Positions 51,113 to 60,415 of a stretch of DNA of 64,000 bases are shown one piece after another (the stretch's first letter is position 1; every line of letters starts with the position of its first letter). The stretch spans positions 62,001-126,000 of the forward strand of contig NZ_JBISCC010000130.1 in the NCBI RefSeq assembly GCF_044385915.1. Reading direction: 5' to 3'. The DNA is from Thalassobellus citreus. Lineage in GTDB: Bacteria; Bacteroidota; Bacteroidia; Flavobacteriales; Flavobacteriaceae. The translations under genes were made by a program, and so were the position numbers. Below the pieces are notes generated by a model. The model did no database searches. It worked only from the letters and a program-made list of their open reading frames with translations, and was not told the origin of the DNA.

Positions 51113-52027
51113 CTAGAAAATAGATAGTTTTGTTTGGCTAGTAAATTGTTCAAGTGCTAGCATTCCTAATTTAGAATTTCCTTTTTTATTGAGTCCTGGA
51201 GACCATGTTGTTATAACAAAATGATCGGGTAGAAGCGCCACAATACCACCGCCAACACCACTTTTTCCTGGTAATCCAACCTCAAAAGCAAACTCTCCAG
51301 CTTCGTCATAAAATCCACAAGTAAGCATAATGGCATTAATACGTTTTGCTTGTGTTTTTGTGAGTCGCACTTTATCATGCAAACAATTTCCTTTATTCGA
51401 TAAAAAAGAAAATGCATTTGTTAATTGACTGCATGACATTTCGATAGCACACTGATGAAAATAAAAATCTAAAACGTCATCGACATTATTTTCTAAATTA
51501 TTGAAAGATTTTAAAAGATTAGCTGCTGCGTAATTTTTAAATCCTGTTATTTTTTCAGAATGGGCAACATCTTTATTGTAATTAATACTTTTATCTCCTG
51601 TTAAATCTCTAATGAAATTTAAAAAATCGTCTTTCGGATTTTTTAAATTTGAAACTAGAATATCAGCAATAACAATAGCACCAGCATTAATTAATGGATT
51701 TCTAGGAATTCCGTTTTCAATTTCTAACAACGATAAATGATTGAACGGGTTTCCGCTAGGTTCAACATCAACCCGTTCCCAAATTGATTCGCCTACCAAA
51801 GCCATTGCTTTTGATAGAGCTAAAACTTTAGAAATACTTTGAATAGAAAATGGTTTGTTATAATTACCAACACCATAATGCTTTCCATCGGATGTTCTTA
51901 AATGAATACCAAAATTATTTTTGTCTATATGCGCTAATTCTGGAATATAAGATGCTACGACTCCTTTGTCGGAAGCATTTATTGCATTTTGATAAATGCT
52001 TTCTAGAATTAATTGAAAATCTGGCAT
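51113..52027 (-). CDS. glsA: Glutaminase (serine-dependent beta-lactamase fold)
   Basis: 304 residues, single-domain bacterial glutaminase. The catalytic S-x-x-K motif lies in SIQSISKV (Ser64, Lys67); EPSGNPFNHL, NAGAI, and the C-terminal GKSGVGGGIVALLPDHFVI are diagnostic. It hydrolyses glutamine to glutamate and ammonia. It is three bases downstream of gcvT and likely cotranscribed with it. Confidence 0.95.
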   Translation of the reverse strand: MPDFQLILESIYQNAINASDKGVVASYIPELAHIDKNNFGIHLRTSDGKHYGVGNYNKPFSIQSISKVLALSKAMALVGESIWERVDVEPSGNPFNHLSLLEIENGIPRNPLINAGAIVIADILVSNLKNPKDDFLNFIRDLTGDKSINYNKDVAHSEKITGFKNYAAANLLKSFNNLENNVDDVLDFYFHQCAIEMSCSQLTNAFSFLSNKGNCLHDKVRLTKTQAKRINAIMLTCGFYDEAGEFAFEVGLPGKSGVGGGIVALLPDHFVITTWSPGLNKKGNSKLGMLALEQFTSQTKLSIF

Positions 52028-52030
52028 AAA

Positions 52031-53110
52031 TTATTTGTAAAAAGGCAATTTTACAACCGTTGCAGGAATGGCCTTTTTACGTATTTGAATATTAATTTTG
52101 CTATTAACATCTGCAAAAACAGTTGGTACATAGCCTAATCCAATACCTTTACTTAAACTAGGAGACATAGTACCTGAGGTAACTTCACCAATTTTATTTC
52201 CGTTACCATCAACAATATCATAACCATGACGCGGAATACCACGTTCGTCTAACTCAAAAGCAATGAGTTTACGTTCTACACCACGTTCTTTTTGAGCTTT
52301 TAAAGCTTCAGAATTTGTAAAGTCTTTTGTGAATTTTGTTATCCATCCTAAACCAGCTTCAATAGGCGAGGTGGTATCATCAATATCATTTCCGTAAAGG
52401 CAATAACCCATTTCTAATCGTAAGGTATCACGAGCAGCTAAACCTATTGGTTTAATACCAAAATCGGCTCCAGCTTCAAATACCTTATCCCAAATTTGTT
52501 TTACTTCTGTGTTTTTACAATAAATTTCAAATCCGCCACTACCAGTATAGCCTGTAGCCGAAATAATTACATTTTCAATACCAGCAAAATCGCCTACTAC
52601 AAAATTATAGAATTTAATAGCTGCTAAATCATGACTAGTTAAGCTTTGCATAGCTTCAATAGCCTTTGGACCTTGAATGGCAAGTAATGAATAGTCTTCA
52701 CTTAAATCGCGCATAGTAGCCCCAACATCGTTTTTAGATTGAATCCAATTCCAATCTTTTTCAATATTGCTAGCATTTACAACTAGTAAATACGTGTCTT
52801 CTTTTATTTTATAAATAATTAAATCATCAACAATACCACCATCATCATTTGGCATACAGCTATATTGTGCTTTTCCATTGGTTAATTTTGTGGCATCATT
52901 ACTAGATACTTTTTGTATTAATGTTAAAGCGTGTTCGCCTTCTATTAAAAATTCCCCCATATGCGAGACATCAAACACACCAACAGCTTTACGTACTGTT
53001 TCATGTTCTGCGTTTACACCTTCATATTGTACTGGCATATTATAGCCAGCAAAGGGTACCATTTTTGCACCAAGTGCTTCGTGAGTTTCGGTTAAAGCTG
53101 TATTTTTCAT
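52031..53110 (-). CDS. gcvT: Glycine cleavage system T protein (aminomethyltransferase)
   Basis: 359 residues. It opens with TALTETHEALGAKMVPFAGYNMPVQY, followed by VFDVSHMGEF, DDGGIVDDLIIYK (folate-binding Asp), GYTGSGGFEIY and the C-terminal GTMSPSLSKGIGLGYV. It transfers the methylene group from the lipoyl H protein to tetrahydrofolate. The other gcv genes are not in the window, which is common in Flavobacteriaceae. Confidence 0.97.
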   Translation of the reverse strand: MKNTALTETHEALGAKMVPFAGYNMPVQYEGVNAEHETVRKAVGVFDVSHMGEFLIEGEHALTLIQKVSSNDATKLTNGKAQYSCMPNDDGGIVDDLIIYKIKEDTYLLVVNASNIEKDWNWIQSKNDVGATMRDLSEDYSLLAIQGPKAIEAMQSLTSHDLAAIKFYNFVVGDFAGIENVIISATGYTGSGGFEIYCKNTEVKQIWDKVFEAGADFGIKPIGLAARDTLRLEMGYCLYGNDIDDTTSPIEAGLGWITKFTKDFTNSEALKAQKERGVERKLIAFELDERGIPRHGYDIVDGNGNKIGEVTSGTMSPSLSKGIGLGYVPTVFADVNSKINIQIRKKAIPATVVKLPFYK

Positions 53111-53297
53111 CTAAAATTAATTCAAAATTTGAAAAGCAAATGTATTGAAAAAATATAGATGAGGGTTTTTATGAAAAGTTAAAAAGAATAAAAAATGAGT
53201 GATTAGCGAAAATGCTACAACCTCCTTTTTTAATTTTTAGATTTTAATGATCAATGAAGATGAATTTTATTTATGCTATACTAAGATATAGCTTGCT

Positions 53298-53891
53298 TTA
53301 ATTATGAATATTTTTAAATACCTTATCTGAATAAAACAATAAAAACATAACAAAATTATCATCATTCTCAAAAGCTTCTCTTATTTTAAGAAAAGCTATA
53401 CGTAATTGAGCTTCAACGGTTTTAACAGAAATACCTAATTGCTCTGCAATTTCTTTATGCTTCTTTTTCTGCCATTTACTTAAAATTAAAATTTCTTTAC
53501 AGCGGTCTGGTAAGGTTTTAATAATAGCATTTACTTTATTAATTTTTTCATGAAATATGGTATTATCATCTTCTATTTCAGACTGCAATACCTCATGTTT
53601 TAAATTTTCAATAAATTTATTATCTCTCTCTGCTTTTTTCGTTTTATTTATAAAATCATAATAGGCTGTTTTATATAAATAAGCCTTAAATGAAGAATGA
53701 ATTTCTATATCGTTTCTTTTTAACCATATTTTTACAAAAACACTTTGTGCTATTTCTTCAGCTTCATAATTATTATTAGTATATTGAAGTAGATAAGAAC
53801 AGAGTAACGGATAATACATTTCAAAAAGTTCTTTGTAGGCAACGCTATCGCTTTTCTTAGTACGTAACCATAAAGAATTTTCTGTTTTCAT
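53298..53891 (-). CDS. ECF sigma-70 factor, FecI/RpoE type (module 1)
   Basis: Start set at the ATG at 53891 (MKTENSLWL), giving 197 residues; an upstream in-frame TTG is less likely. Region 2 is LFEMYYPLLCSYLLQYTNN with EEIAQSVFVKIW, and region 4 is LPDRCKEILILSKWQKKKHKEIAEQLGISVKTVEAQL. It directs RNA polymerase to promoters of the adjacent SusC/SusD genes when released by its anti-sigma factor. It is divergent from FecR. Confidence 0.93.
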   Translation of the reverse strand: MKTENSLWLRTKKSDSVAYKELFEMYYPLLCSYLLQYTNNNYEAEEIAQSVFVKIWLKRNDIEIHSSFKAYLYKTAYYDFINKTKKAERDNKFIENLKHEVLQSEIEDDNTIFHEKINKVNAIIKTLPDRCKEILILSKWQKKKHKEIAEQLGISVKTVEAQLRIAFLKIREAFENDDNFVMFLLFYSDKVFKNIHN

Positions 53892-53956
53892 GTTAAATGA
53901 ATGATGATTTTTTAATGTAAGCTGCAAAACTACAATAAAAAAACATTAATTTATTG

Positions 53957-53964
53957 TTAAGGGT
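53957..53964 (+). promoter_or_regulatory. TTAAGGGT box upstream of FecR (module 1)
   Basis: TTAAGGGT lies 57 bases before the GTG start of FecR. The same box is at 62595-62602, 47 bases before the second FecR, and each is followed about 17 bases on by a TCA-type motif. It may be the -35-like element recognised by the ECF sigma factors. Confidence 0.4.
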
Positions 53965-54020
53965 TTTTGAATTCTCATTTGTCACTAGTATATAAAAAGG
54001 CATAAATATAAAATTTTACT

Positions 54021-55163
54021 GTGGAAAAATTAACAATTAAATTATTAACAGACACCATTACAGAAGAAGAATTGTCTGTTCTTCAAGATCTTATAAAAGA
54101 TAAAGCCAATAAAAAAAGATTTGAAAATTTATTAAGAGCTAATCTATATTTAGATCTTAATAATAATTGGAATACAGAAAATGCCTTTGATAAAGTGCTT
54201 GCTAAAATAGCACAAGAAGAAAAGCCCGTTAAAAAATTAATCCCTTCTTGGATTAAATACGTTGCTGCATCAGTAGTAATCTTAATTGCATCAACATTAT
54301 ATTTTAATAATAAACTAAATATAGATTCTGATACTATTTCTGAAACTCAAAATTCAACCATTATTGTTGCAGGAACCAATAAAGCTACTTTAACCTTAGA
54401 AACAGGTGTTGATGTTGCTTTAGAAAAAGGAAAAAAGTATAGTAATAAAAATGTAGAAAGTAGCGGAGAGGCTTTAATTTATAACAACAAGCCCACTGCG
54501 AAAGAAGATATTCAATATAATTATTTAACAATAGCAAGAGGTGGACAATTTTTTCTAGAATTATCTGATGGCACTAAGGTTTGGTTAAATTCAGAATCTA
54601 AATTAAAATACCCAGTTAATTTTCCTAAAAACAAAACACGTGAAGTTGAACTCGTATATGGTGAAGCTTATTTTGAAGTAAGTCCAAGCACCCAACATAA
54701 TGGCAGTAAATTTAAAGTTAATAATGCATTTCAAAATATAGAAGTTTTAGGTACACAATTTAACGTAAAAGCATATAAAGAAGACCTTGTTATTACTACG
54801 AGTTTAGTTGAAGGTAAAGTTAAAATAGAAAACAATTTTACAGGAAGTATGCTTAAACCAGGAGAAGCTTCTTATGTAAATATAGAAACGAAAAGCTTAA
54901 CGGTAGAAAAAACCGATATTGAAAGTGCCATTGCATGGAAAAACGGTTATTTTATGTTTAAAAACGAAACTTTAGAAGCTATGGTAATCACCTTGTCTAG
55001 ATGGTATAATGTCGATTTTTCTTTTGAAAACAGTGCAAAGAAAAATTTACGCTTTACAGGTATTCTTAATAGATCAGATAATGTAAATAGCTTGTTACAA
55101 AAAATAGAAAAAACCGATGAAGCCTCATTTGTAATAGAAAACAACAATATTATTATAAAATAA
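54021..55163 (+). CDS. FecR-family anti-sigma factor (module 1), GTG start
   Basis: 380 residues starting at GTG with no alternative ATG. A short cytoplasmic sigma-binding part (1-75) precedes one transmembrane helix (about 78-96, YVAASVVILIASTLYF). The periplasmic FecR domain carries YLTIARGGQFFLELSDGTKV, WLNSESKLKYPVNF and YGEAYFEV, then a DUF4974 C-terminus (NETLEAMVITLSRWYNVDF). It senses the STN domain of the SusC protein and holds the sigma factor until signalled. It is followed by a conserved hairpin and susC. Confidence 0.93.
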   Translation: MEKLTIKLLTDTITEEELSVLQDLIKDKANKKRFENLLRANLYLDLNNNWNTENAFDKVLAKIAQEEKPVKKLIPSWIKYVAASVVILIASTLYFNNKLNIDSDTISETQNSTIIVAGTNKATLTLETGVDVALEKGKKYSNKNVESSGEALIYNNKPTAKEDIQYNYLTIARGGQFFLELSDGTKVWLNSESKLKYPVNFPKNKTREVELVYGEAYFEVSPSTQHNGSKFKVNNAFQNIEVLGTQFNVKAYKEDLVITTSLVEGKVKIENNFTGSMLKPGEASYVNIETKSLTVEKTDIESAIAWKNGYFMFKNETLEAMVITLSRWYNVDFSFENSAKKNLRFTGILNRSDNVNSLLQKIEKTDEASFVIENNNIIIK

Positions 55164-55167
55164 AAAA

Positions 55168-55208
55168 GGGAGTTAGCTAAAACCGTCCAAAGTACAGCTA
55201 ATACTCCC
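55168..55208 (+). promoter_or_regulatory. Conserved hairpin between FecR and SusC genes (module 1)
   Basis: GGGAGTTAGCT (55168-55178) pairs with AGCTAATACTCCC (55196-55208): 11 pairs with a two-base bulge. No T run follows, so it is not a simple terminator. A similar hairpin lies at the same place in module 2, and both are followed by the shared stretch TTTAACTAACC before susC. Confidence 0.6.
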
Positions 55209-55261
55209 TATGTAGTAGAATTAATTAAAACTAATGTTTAACTAACCCAATTTGTAAATTT

Positions 55262-58200
55262 ATGAAATTTAAATTAGAAAACACTTTTGCTTTTTTTAGT
55301 AAAAGATTATTAAAAGGAATTATGAAAATCCTCATGCTACTATCCTGTGTTACTATTTTTGGTTTTTCACCAAATACAGGTTTTACACAAAATATTGATA
55401 TTGATAACGATAAAACAATATCAGTAGAAGATGTCTTTAAAATAATTAAAGGCGAAACAGGTTATGAGTTTATTTACAGAAACGATTTAATAGCAAATGC
55501 ACCCAAAGTTTCTCTTAAAAAGGGAGCTATTGAAGTTAATGCTTTATTAAATCAAGCTTTAAACCCTATTCATTGTCAATATGAATTAACTGAAAACACC
55601 ATTATTGTAAAAGAAAAGCAAAAATATCCCATACTAAAAGGAAAGGTAACAGATGTTAGAGGCATGCCTATTCCTGGAGTAAATATTATAGTAAAAAGTT
55701 TAACTTTTGGGGTTTCTTCAGACTTTGATGGGATGTATAGATTACCTATTAAAAAAAATGGAGTTATTGTTTTTTCGGCATTATCTTTTAAAACTCAAGA
55801 AATTAAAACGGAAGGATTACCTGTTGGAGCAGACGGAGATATTCTTTTAAACATACAATTAGAAGACGATGTTCAGGCGCTAGACGAAGTATTAATAGTA
55901 TCTGATGGGTATAGAACATTAAATAGAGAAAAAGAAGCCGGTGCTTACGTTTCTGTAAGTGGTAAACAATTAGAAAGCCAAATTACAAACGATGTGCTTT
56001 CTACTTTAGAAGGGTTAGCACCAGGACTTACTTTAAATAATGACAGTAGTACAGCTCCAGCTTTATTTATTAGAGGTATTGGTTCTTTTGGTAACGTTAC
56101 CCCTTTATTTGTGCTAGATGGCCAACCTATAAGTCTAGACAACTTAAACTTAATAAATCCACAAGACATTGATAATGTAGTAGTGTTAAAAGATGCAGCA
56201 GCAGCCTCAATATATGGTTCTGGAGCAGCAAACGGTGTTATTGTAATCACAACAAAACGTGGTAAAGGTGTAGGTTCTAAACCTGTTTTTAGTTTTAGAA
56301 ACTCTTTTCTATTTACAGCAAAACCTTCATTATCATCTCTTAATACTATGAATTCAAGAGAAACTATAGACTTCCAAAAAGATTGGTTTAATAATTCATA
56401 TACTAATACGAATAATGATCCTTTATATCCTAGAGCTTATGATGTATTTTTTGATTATGATGATGGACTTATTACAGAGAACCAAATGAATACAAGATTA
56501 GATGCTCTAGCGTCTTATGATAATACTAAAGATTTAGAAGATGCGGTATTTAATAATACACTTCAACAACTATACAATCTTAGTTTCTCTGGACAAACAG
56601 ATAAGATAAATTATTATGGATCTGTTGCGCTTAATAAAACGGATGGGTTGTTTAATGGTGATGACTCTAAATCAGTAAACACTATATTAAATGCAGATTA
56701 TAACTTTACAAAAAGCACTGTTTTATCTTTAGGTATTAATTATTTAAAAGATGATAATACAGCTTCGCCTTTAACAGACTATAGATTATCTCCTTATGAA
56801 AGAATTTATGATGAAAATGGTAACCCTGCTACAAATGTTCGTAGAGAATATTTAGATGATGCAAATCAAGAATTAGGTTTTTCAGATGCAAATCAAGAGT
56901 TAGGCTTAGGGTTAGGAACTAAAGATTTATCGTATTCTCTTTTAAATGTTTTAGAAGATGAAACACATAAAAACAAAAAATCATCTACTAGATATAATTT
57001 AAAATTAAATCAAGACATCATTGCAAACGAATTAAGTGCTTCTGTAAGTTTTCAATATTTAAATTCAAATTACCAGCAAGATGATTTGTTTAGAGAAAAC
57101 TCTTTTTATACTCGTAATTTAATATCAAGCTTTCGAGGAGCAAATGTAATACAAGATCCAACCCCGGATCCTGAAGATCCAACTAAGCTTTTGAATCCAG
57201 GTAAAATGATTGCTACTGATTTACAGGATCAAATTATTCCTGATGGCTCTATATTAAAAAAACGATTTAATAGCCAAGTCTCAACAACAGCAAGGGCACA
57301 ACTAAACTATAATAAAAGTTTTAATGAAAACGCGCATCAAATTACAGCTACTGCAGGTGTTGAACGCCGCAAAACCGTAATAGAAAGTGATGGAACAACC
57401 TATTTTGGCTACAATGAAGCTAATTTATTATTTTCTCCTGTAGATTTAGCAACAATACCTGAATTTAATTTTCGAGCTCTTTCAATATCAGAGAATTATA
57501 TACAGAGAAATAACTTTTATAATACAACAAAACGCGACACTAGAGAAAGTGGAATATATCTTAACTTAAACTATACCTTATTAAATAAATACAGCTTTAA
57601 TGGGAGTACAAGAAGAGATCGTTCTAGTACATTCTCCAACGACAAAGAATATTTAGGTTCTGTTGGATTCAAATGGAATATACATAAAGAAAATTTCATG
57701 TCTAATGTGAATTGGATTAATAAATTAGATTTTAGATCTACTTGGGGTGTTGTTGGTAATAGTGCTGCAATTGGTACTGCGTCTACTGAAGTAAGAACGT
57801 ATGCTTCTATTAATTTTATTACTGGTGAACAAAGTTTAAACCTTTCATTTCCTGCCAATAAAGATTTAACCTTTGAAGTGGTAAAAACCACCAATTTAGG
57901 ATTAGATTTTGGGTTATTTAAAAATAATAGAATTACAGGAAGTTTTGATATTTATCGCAAAATATCTACTGGTGTTATTGCTCTAGGCGATATTAATAGT
58001 GCAACCCATGGATTTTTTAGTATTGAAAAAAACACTGCCGATATTACCAATGAAGGTATTGAGGTAGGGCTAAGAACTAAAAATATAATAACAAATAATT
58101 TTAGTTGGACATCACAAATTAGTTATTCAACCTTTAAAAACAATGTTGACAACAATACTGGGAGTAACAATTTAGGTGCAGATCAATTAGCTGCTAGATC

Positions 58201-58879
58201 CCGAAACGTATTAGGAAATCCAATGAATACTATTTGGGCCTATGAATGGGCAGGACTAGATGAAGAAGGTCGATCTCAAGCCTATTATACAAACGAAGCT
58301 GGTGAGCGTGCAAAAACAATAGATGTTGACAATATTCAAAAAGAAGACTTAGTAATTATGGGGTCAACTATTCCAACAACAACTATTGGTTTCATGAACA
58401 CATTTAAATATAAAGGGTTTCAGTTATATGCGAGATTTGCATATAATGCAGGTAACACGATTAGAAGAGAGAATGTAATATTAGGATCGCAAGCTAGTGG
58501 AACAAGTACTATATCTAAACAGGCTCTAGGTTATTGGAAAAATCCTGGTGATGAAAACACGACTAATATTCCTGCCTTAAAGTGGCAAGGTGATTTTTCA
58601 ACGTTCACTATTAGAAATAATTCTTCAATTAATTATATGTCTGGCGACTATATTAAATTAAGACAAGTAGCATTAAGTTATAGTGTTGATAGCGAAGTTA
58701 TGAAAAAAACGCCATTTACAAATTTAAATATAGCGCTACAAGGTGATAATTTATGGTATTGGGCAAAAAATGATCAAAATATAGACCCAGAGGCATATAC
58801 TAATTTTGATGGTTCAGGTGGTTCTAGGAGATTAAACATACCTGCTACATATAGCTTACGTGTATCTCTTAACTTTTAA
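55262..58879 (+). CDS. SusC/RagA-type TonB-dependent outer-membrane transporter with STN domain
   Basis: 1205 residues. A long signal peptide ends near GFTQN, and an STN domain follows (about 45-120, TISVEDVFKIIKGETGYEFIYR), which identifies a transducer-type SusC that signals to FecR. Then come a carboxypeptidase-regulatory domain (LKGKVTDVRGMPIPGVNI, about 122-205), a plug (GLAPGLTLNNDSSTAPALFIRGIGS) and a TonB barrel ending with YSLRVSLNF. It imports a large ligand with its SusD partner. A 27-base tandem duplication encodes DANQELGFS twice. Confidence 0.95.
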   Translation: MKFKLENTFAFFSKRLLKGIMKILMLLSCVTIFGFSPNTGFTQNIDIDNDKTISVEDVFKIIKGETGYEFIYRNDLIANAPKVSLKKGAIEVNALLNQALNPIHCQYELTENTIIVKEKQKYPILKGKVTDVRGMPIPGVNIIVKSLTFGVSSDFDGMYRLPIKKNGVIVFSALSFKTQEIKTEGLPVGADGDILLNIQLEDDVQALDEVLIVSDGYRTLNREKEAGAYVSVSGKQLESQITNDVLSTLEGLAPGLTLNNDSSTAPALFIRGIGSFGNVTPLFVLDGQPISLDNLNLINPQDIDNVVVLKDAAAASIYGSGAANGVIVITTKRGKGVGSKPVFSFRNSFLFTAKPSLSSLNTMNSRETIDFQKDWFNNSYTNTNNDPLYPRAYDVFFDYDDGLITENQMNTRLDALASYDNTKDLEDAVFNNTLQQLYNLSFSGQTDKINYYGSVALNKTDGLFNGDDSKSVNTILNADYNFTKSTVLSLGINYLKDDNTASPLTDYRLSPYERIYDENGNPATNVRREYLDDANQELGFSDANQELGLGLGTKDLSYSLLNVLEDETHKNKKSSTRYNLKLNQDIIANELSASVSFQYLNSNYQQDDLFRENSFYTRNLISSFRGANVIQDPTPDPEDPTKLLNPGKMIATDLQDQIIPDGSILKKRFNSQVSTTARAQLNYNKSFNENAHQITATAGVERRKTVIESDGTTYFGYNEANLLFSPVDLATIPEFNFRALSISENYIQRNNFYNTTKRDTRESGIYLNLNYTLLNKYSFNGSTRRDRSSTFSNDKEYLGSVGFKWNIHKENFMSNVNWINKLDFRSTWGVVGNSAAIGTASTEVRTYASINFITGEQSLNLSFPANKDLTFEVVKTTNLGLDFGLFKNNRITGSFDIYRKISTGVIALGDINSATHGFFSIEKNTADITNEGIEVGLRTKNIITNNFSWTSQISYSTFKNNVDNNTGSNNLGADQLAARSRNVLGNPMNTIWAYEWAGLDEEGRSQAYYTNEAGERAKTIDVDNIQKEDLVIMGSTIPTTTIGFMNTFKYKGFQLYARFAYNAGNTIRRENVILGSQASGTSTISKQALGYWKNPGDENTTNIPALKWQGDFSTFTIRNNSSINYMSGDYIKLRQVALSYSVDSEVMKKTPFTNLNIALQGDNLWYWAKNDQNIDPEAYTNFDGSGGSRRLNIPATYSLRVSLNF

Positions 58880-58981
58880 TACTATACTTAAAAATAACGT
58901 CCATTATATAAATCTAATTACCTAAAAGTGATTATTTGTAAAAAATGAATGTTATCTAAAACGAACAAAAAATATAAACAT

Positions 58982-60337
58982 ATGAAAACAATATTAAACA
59001 AAAAATTTGGGCTCTTTTTTATACTAACCATTGCCCTGTTTCTTTCTAGTTGTGAGGCTGAAGACAGTTTTTTAGAATCAGACTATCGAGGTAATTTTAC
59101 ACCAGGTATCGTTAGTGATTATAATTTAATGCTTAATGCTCTAAATTTAACGTCTCAATTTGAAGGCGTACCTCTTGAGCAAATGAGTGATAATATAGCT
59201 ACAACAGTTGCTCTTGTTAATTCAGAAAATCAGGCTTATACTTGGCAAAAGCAATTATATAGACCAGATGAAACTCCTCATGCTTGGGTGGTATCGTATA
59301 ATAAGATACATATTTTTAATACTATTTATAATGAAATAGACAGTGCTGTAGATAAAGACCTTTCATCCAATCAAGACTATGTTAAACTCTATAAGTCTGA
59401 AGCCCTTTTAGGAAGAGCTATGGAGCATTTTTTTCTGTTAAATTTATTTTCTCAACCTTATAGTGAAGCTAATAAAACAAAACCAGGGATTCCTTACATA
59501 GATTTTGCAGATATTACAAAACAAATACCACCTAGAGAAACTATAGAAGATACCTATAACAAAATTGAGGCAGACCTACTGAGTGCTATACCTGGGTTAC
59601 CAGATTTAAATGAGAATAATACAAGAGGTAGTAAAATAGGTGCTTATGGTATATTGGCAAGAGTATATTTATTTAAAGGAGAATGGGAAAAAGCACTTAC
59701 TTATACTCAGTTAGCCTTAGATATTAAAAGTGATTATAATCTTTATAATGAAGTAGCTAGTTTGCCTTGGAGACCAACTGACATTTCGGATGCTGTATAT
59801 TATAATACAAATGGTGGTAATGGCTTTCTTTTCTATTCAGTTAATATATCAGAAGAATTAAATAATCTATACGGACCTACAGATATTAGACCATTTCTTT
59901 ATTTTATTGACTTTTTTGACCCAACACCTCTTTATGGGTTTCAATATTTTTATAGTAATAAAGGCGTTACCATTCCAGAGCTTATTGTAACAAAAGCTGA
60001 ACTTTTAATACGATTAAATAGGGTGCAAGAAGGTTTAGATGTTATTAATGATTTTAGAAATTCTAGAGATTTATTAGGCTTTGCTTCTCCTTTTGATACT
60101 GCAGATAAAGAAGAAGCACTTAATCTGGTATTAGATGAGCGTCGTAGAGAGTTATGTATTAGCTCGTTAAGATGGTTTGATATGAGGCGTTTAGATATGG
60201 AAGGTCGAATGAATACTGTAACACATACCGATTTTGTAACGGAAGAAGTTTTTACCTTAGAACCAGGTAGTCCGCGTTATACTTTACAAATACCCAATGC
60301 TATAATAAATCAAGAAGGTTTTGAACAAAACCCATAA
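58982..60337 (+). CDS. SusD/RagB-family nutrient-binding lipoprotein
   Basis: Start set at the ATG at 58982 (MKTILNKKFGLFFILTIALF), giving 451 residues; an ATG 11 codons upstream is in frame but less likely. The lipobox is FLSSC. The TPR-rich SusD fold is shown by ALLGRAMEHFFLLNLFSQPY, KIGAYGILARVYLFKGEWEKAL and the C-terminal LNLVLDERRRELCISSLRWFDMRRL. It caps the SusC barrel and captures ligand at the cell surface. It follows susC by about 100 bases. Confidence 0.94.
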   Translation: MKTILNKKFGLFFILTIALFLSSCEAEDSFLESDYRGNFTPGIVSDYNLMLNALNLTSQFEGVPLEQMSDNIATTVALVNSENQAYTWQKQLYRPDETPHAWVVSYNKIHIFNTIYNEIDSAVDKDLSSNQDYVKLYKSEALLGRAMEHFFLLNLFSQPYSEANKTKPGIPYIDFADITKQIPPRETIEDTYNKIEADLLSAIPGLPDLNENNTRGSKIGAYGILARVYLFKGEWEKALTYTQLALDIKSDYNLYNEVASLPWRPTDISDAVYYNTNGGNGFLFYSVNISEELNNLYGPTDIRPFLYFIDFFDPTPLYGFQYFYSNKGVTIPELIVTKAELLIRLNRVQEGLDVINDFRNSRDLLGFASPFDTADKEEALNLVLDERRRELCISSLRWFDMRRLDMEGRMNTVTHTDFVTEEVFTLEPGSPRYTLQIPNAIINQEGFEQNP

Positions 60338-60344
60338 ATATTAA

Positions 60345-60382
60345 AAAGAGGCGCTCTTAAAATTTAAGAGCGCCTCTTTATT
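60345..60382 (+). terminator. Strong hairpin with T tail between SusD and the thioredoxin gene
   Basis: A 17 bp perfect inverted repeat around A60362 (AAAGAGGCGCTCTTAAA with its complement ending at 60379), followed by T-rich sequence. It should end much of the susCD transcript; read-through or a weaker start would be needed for the next gene. Confidence 0.85.
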
Positions 60383-60415
60383 TAGTAAATAGTAAACATT
60401 ATAAATAATAGATAA

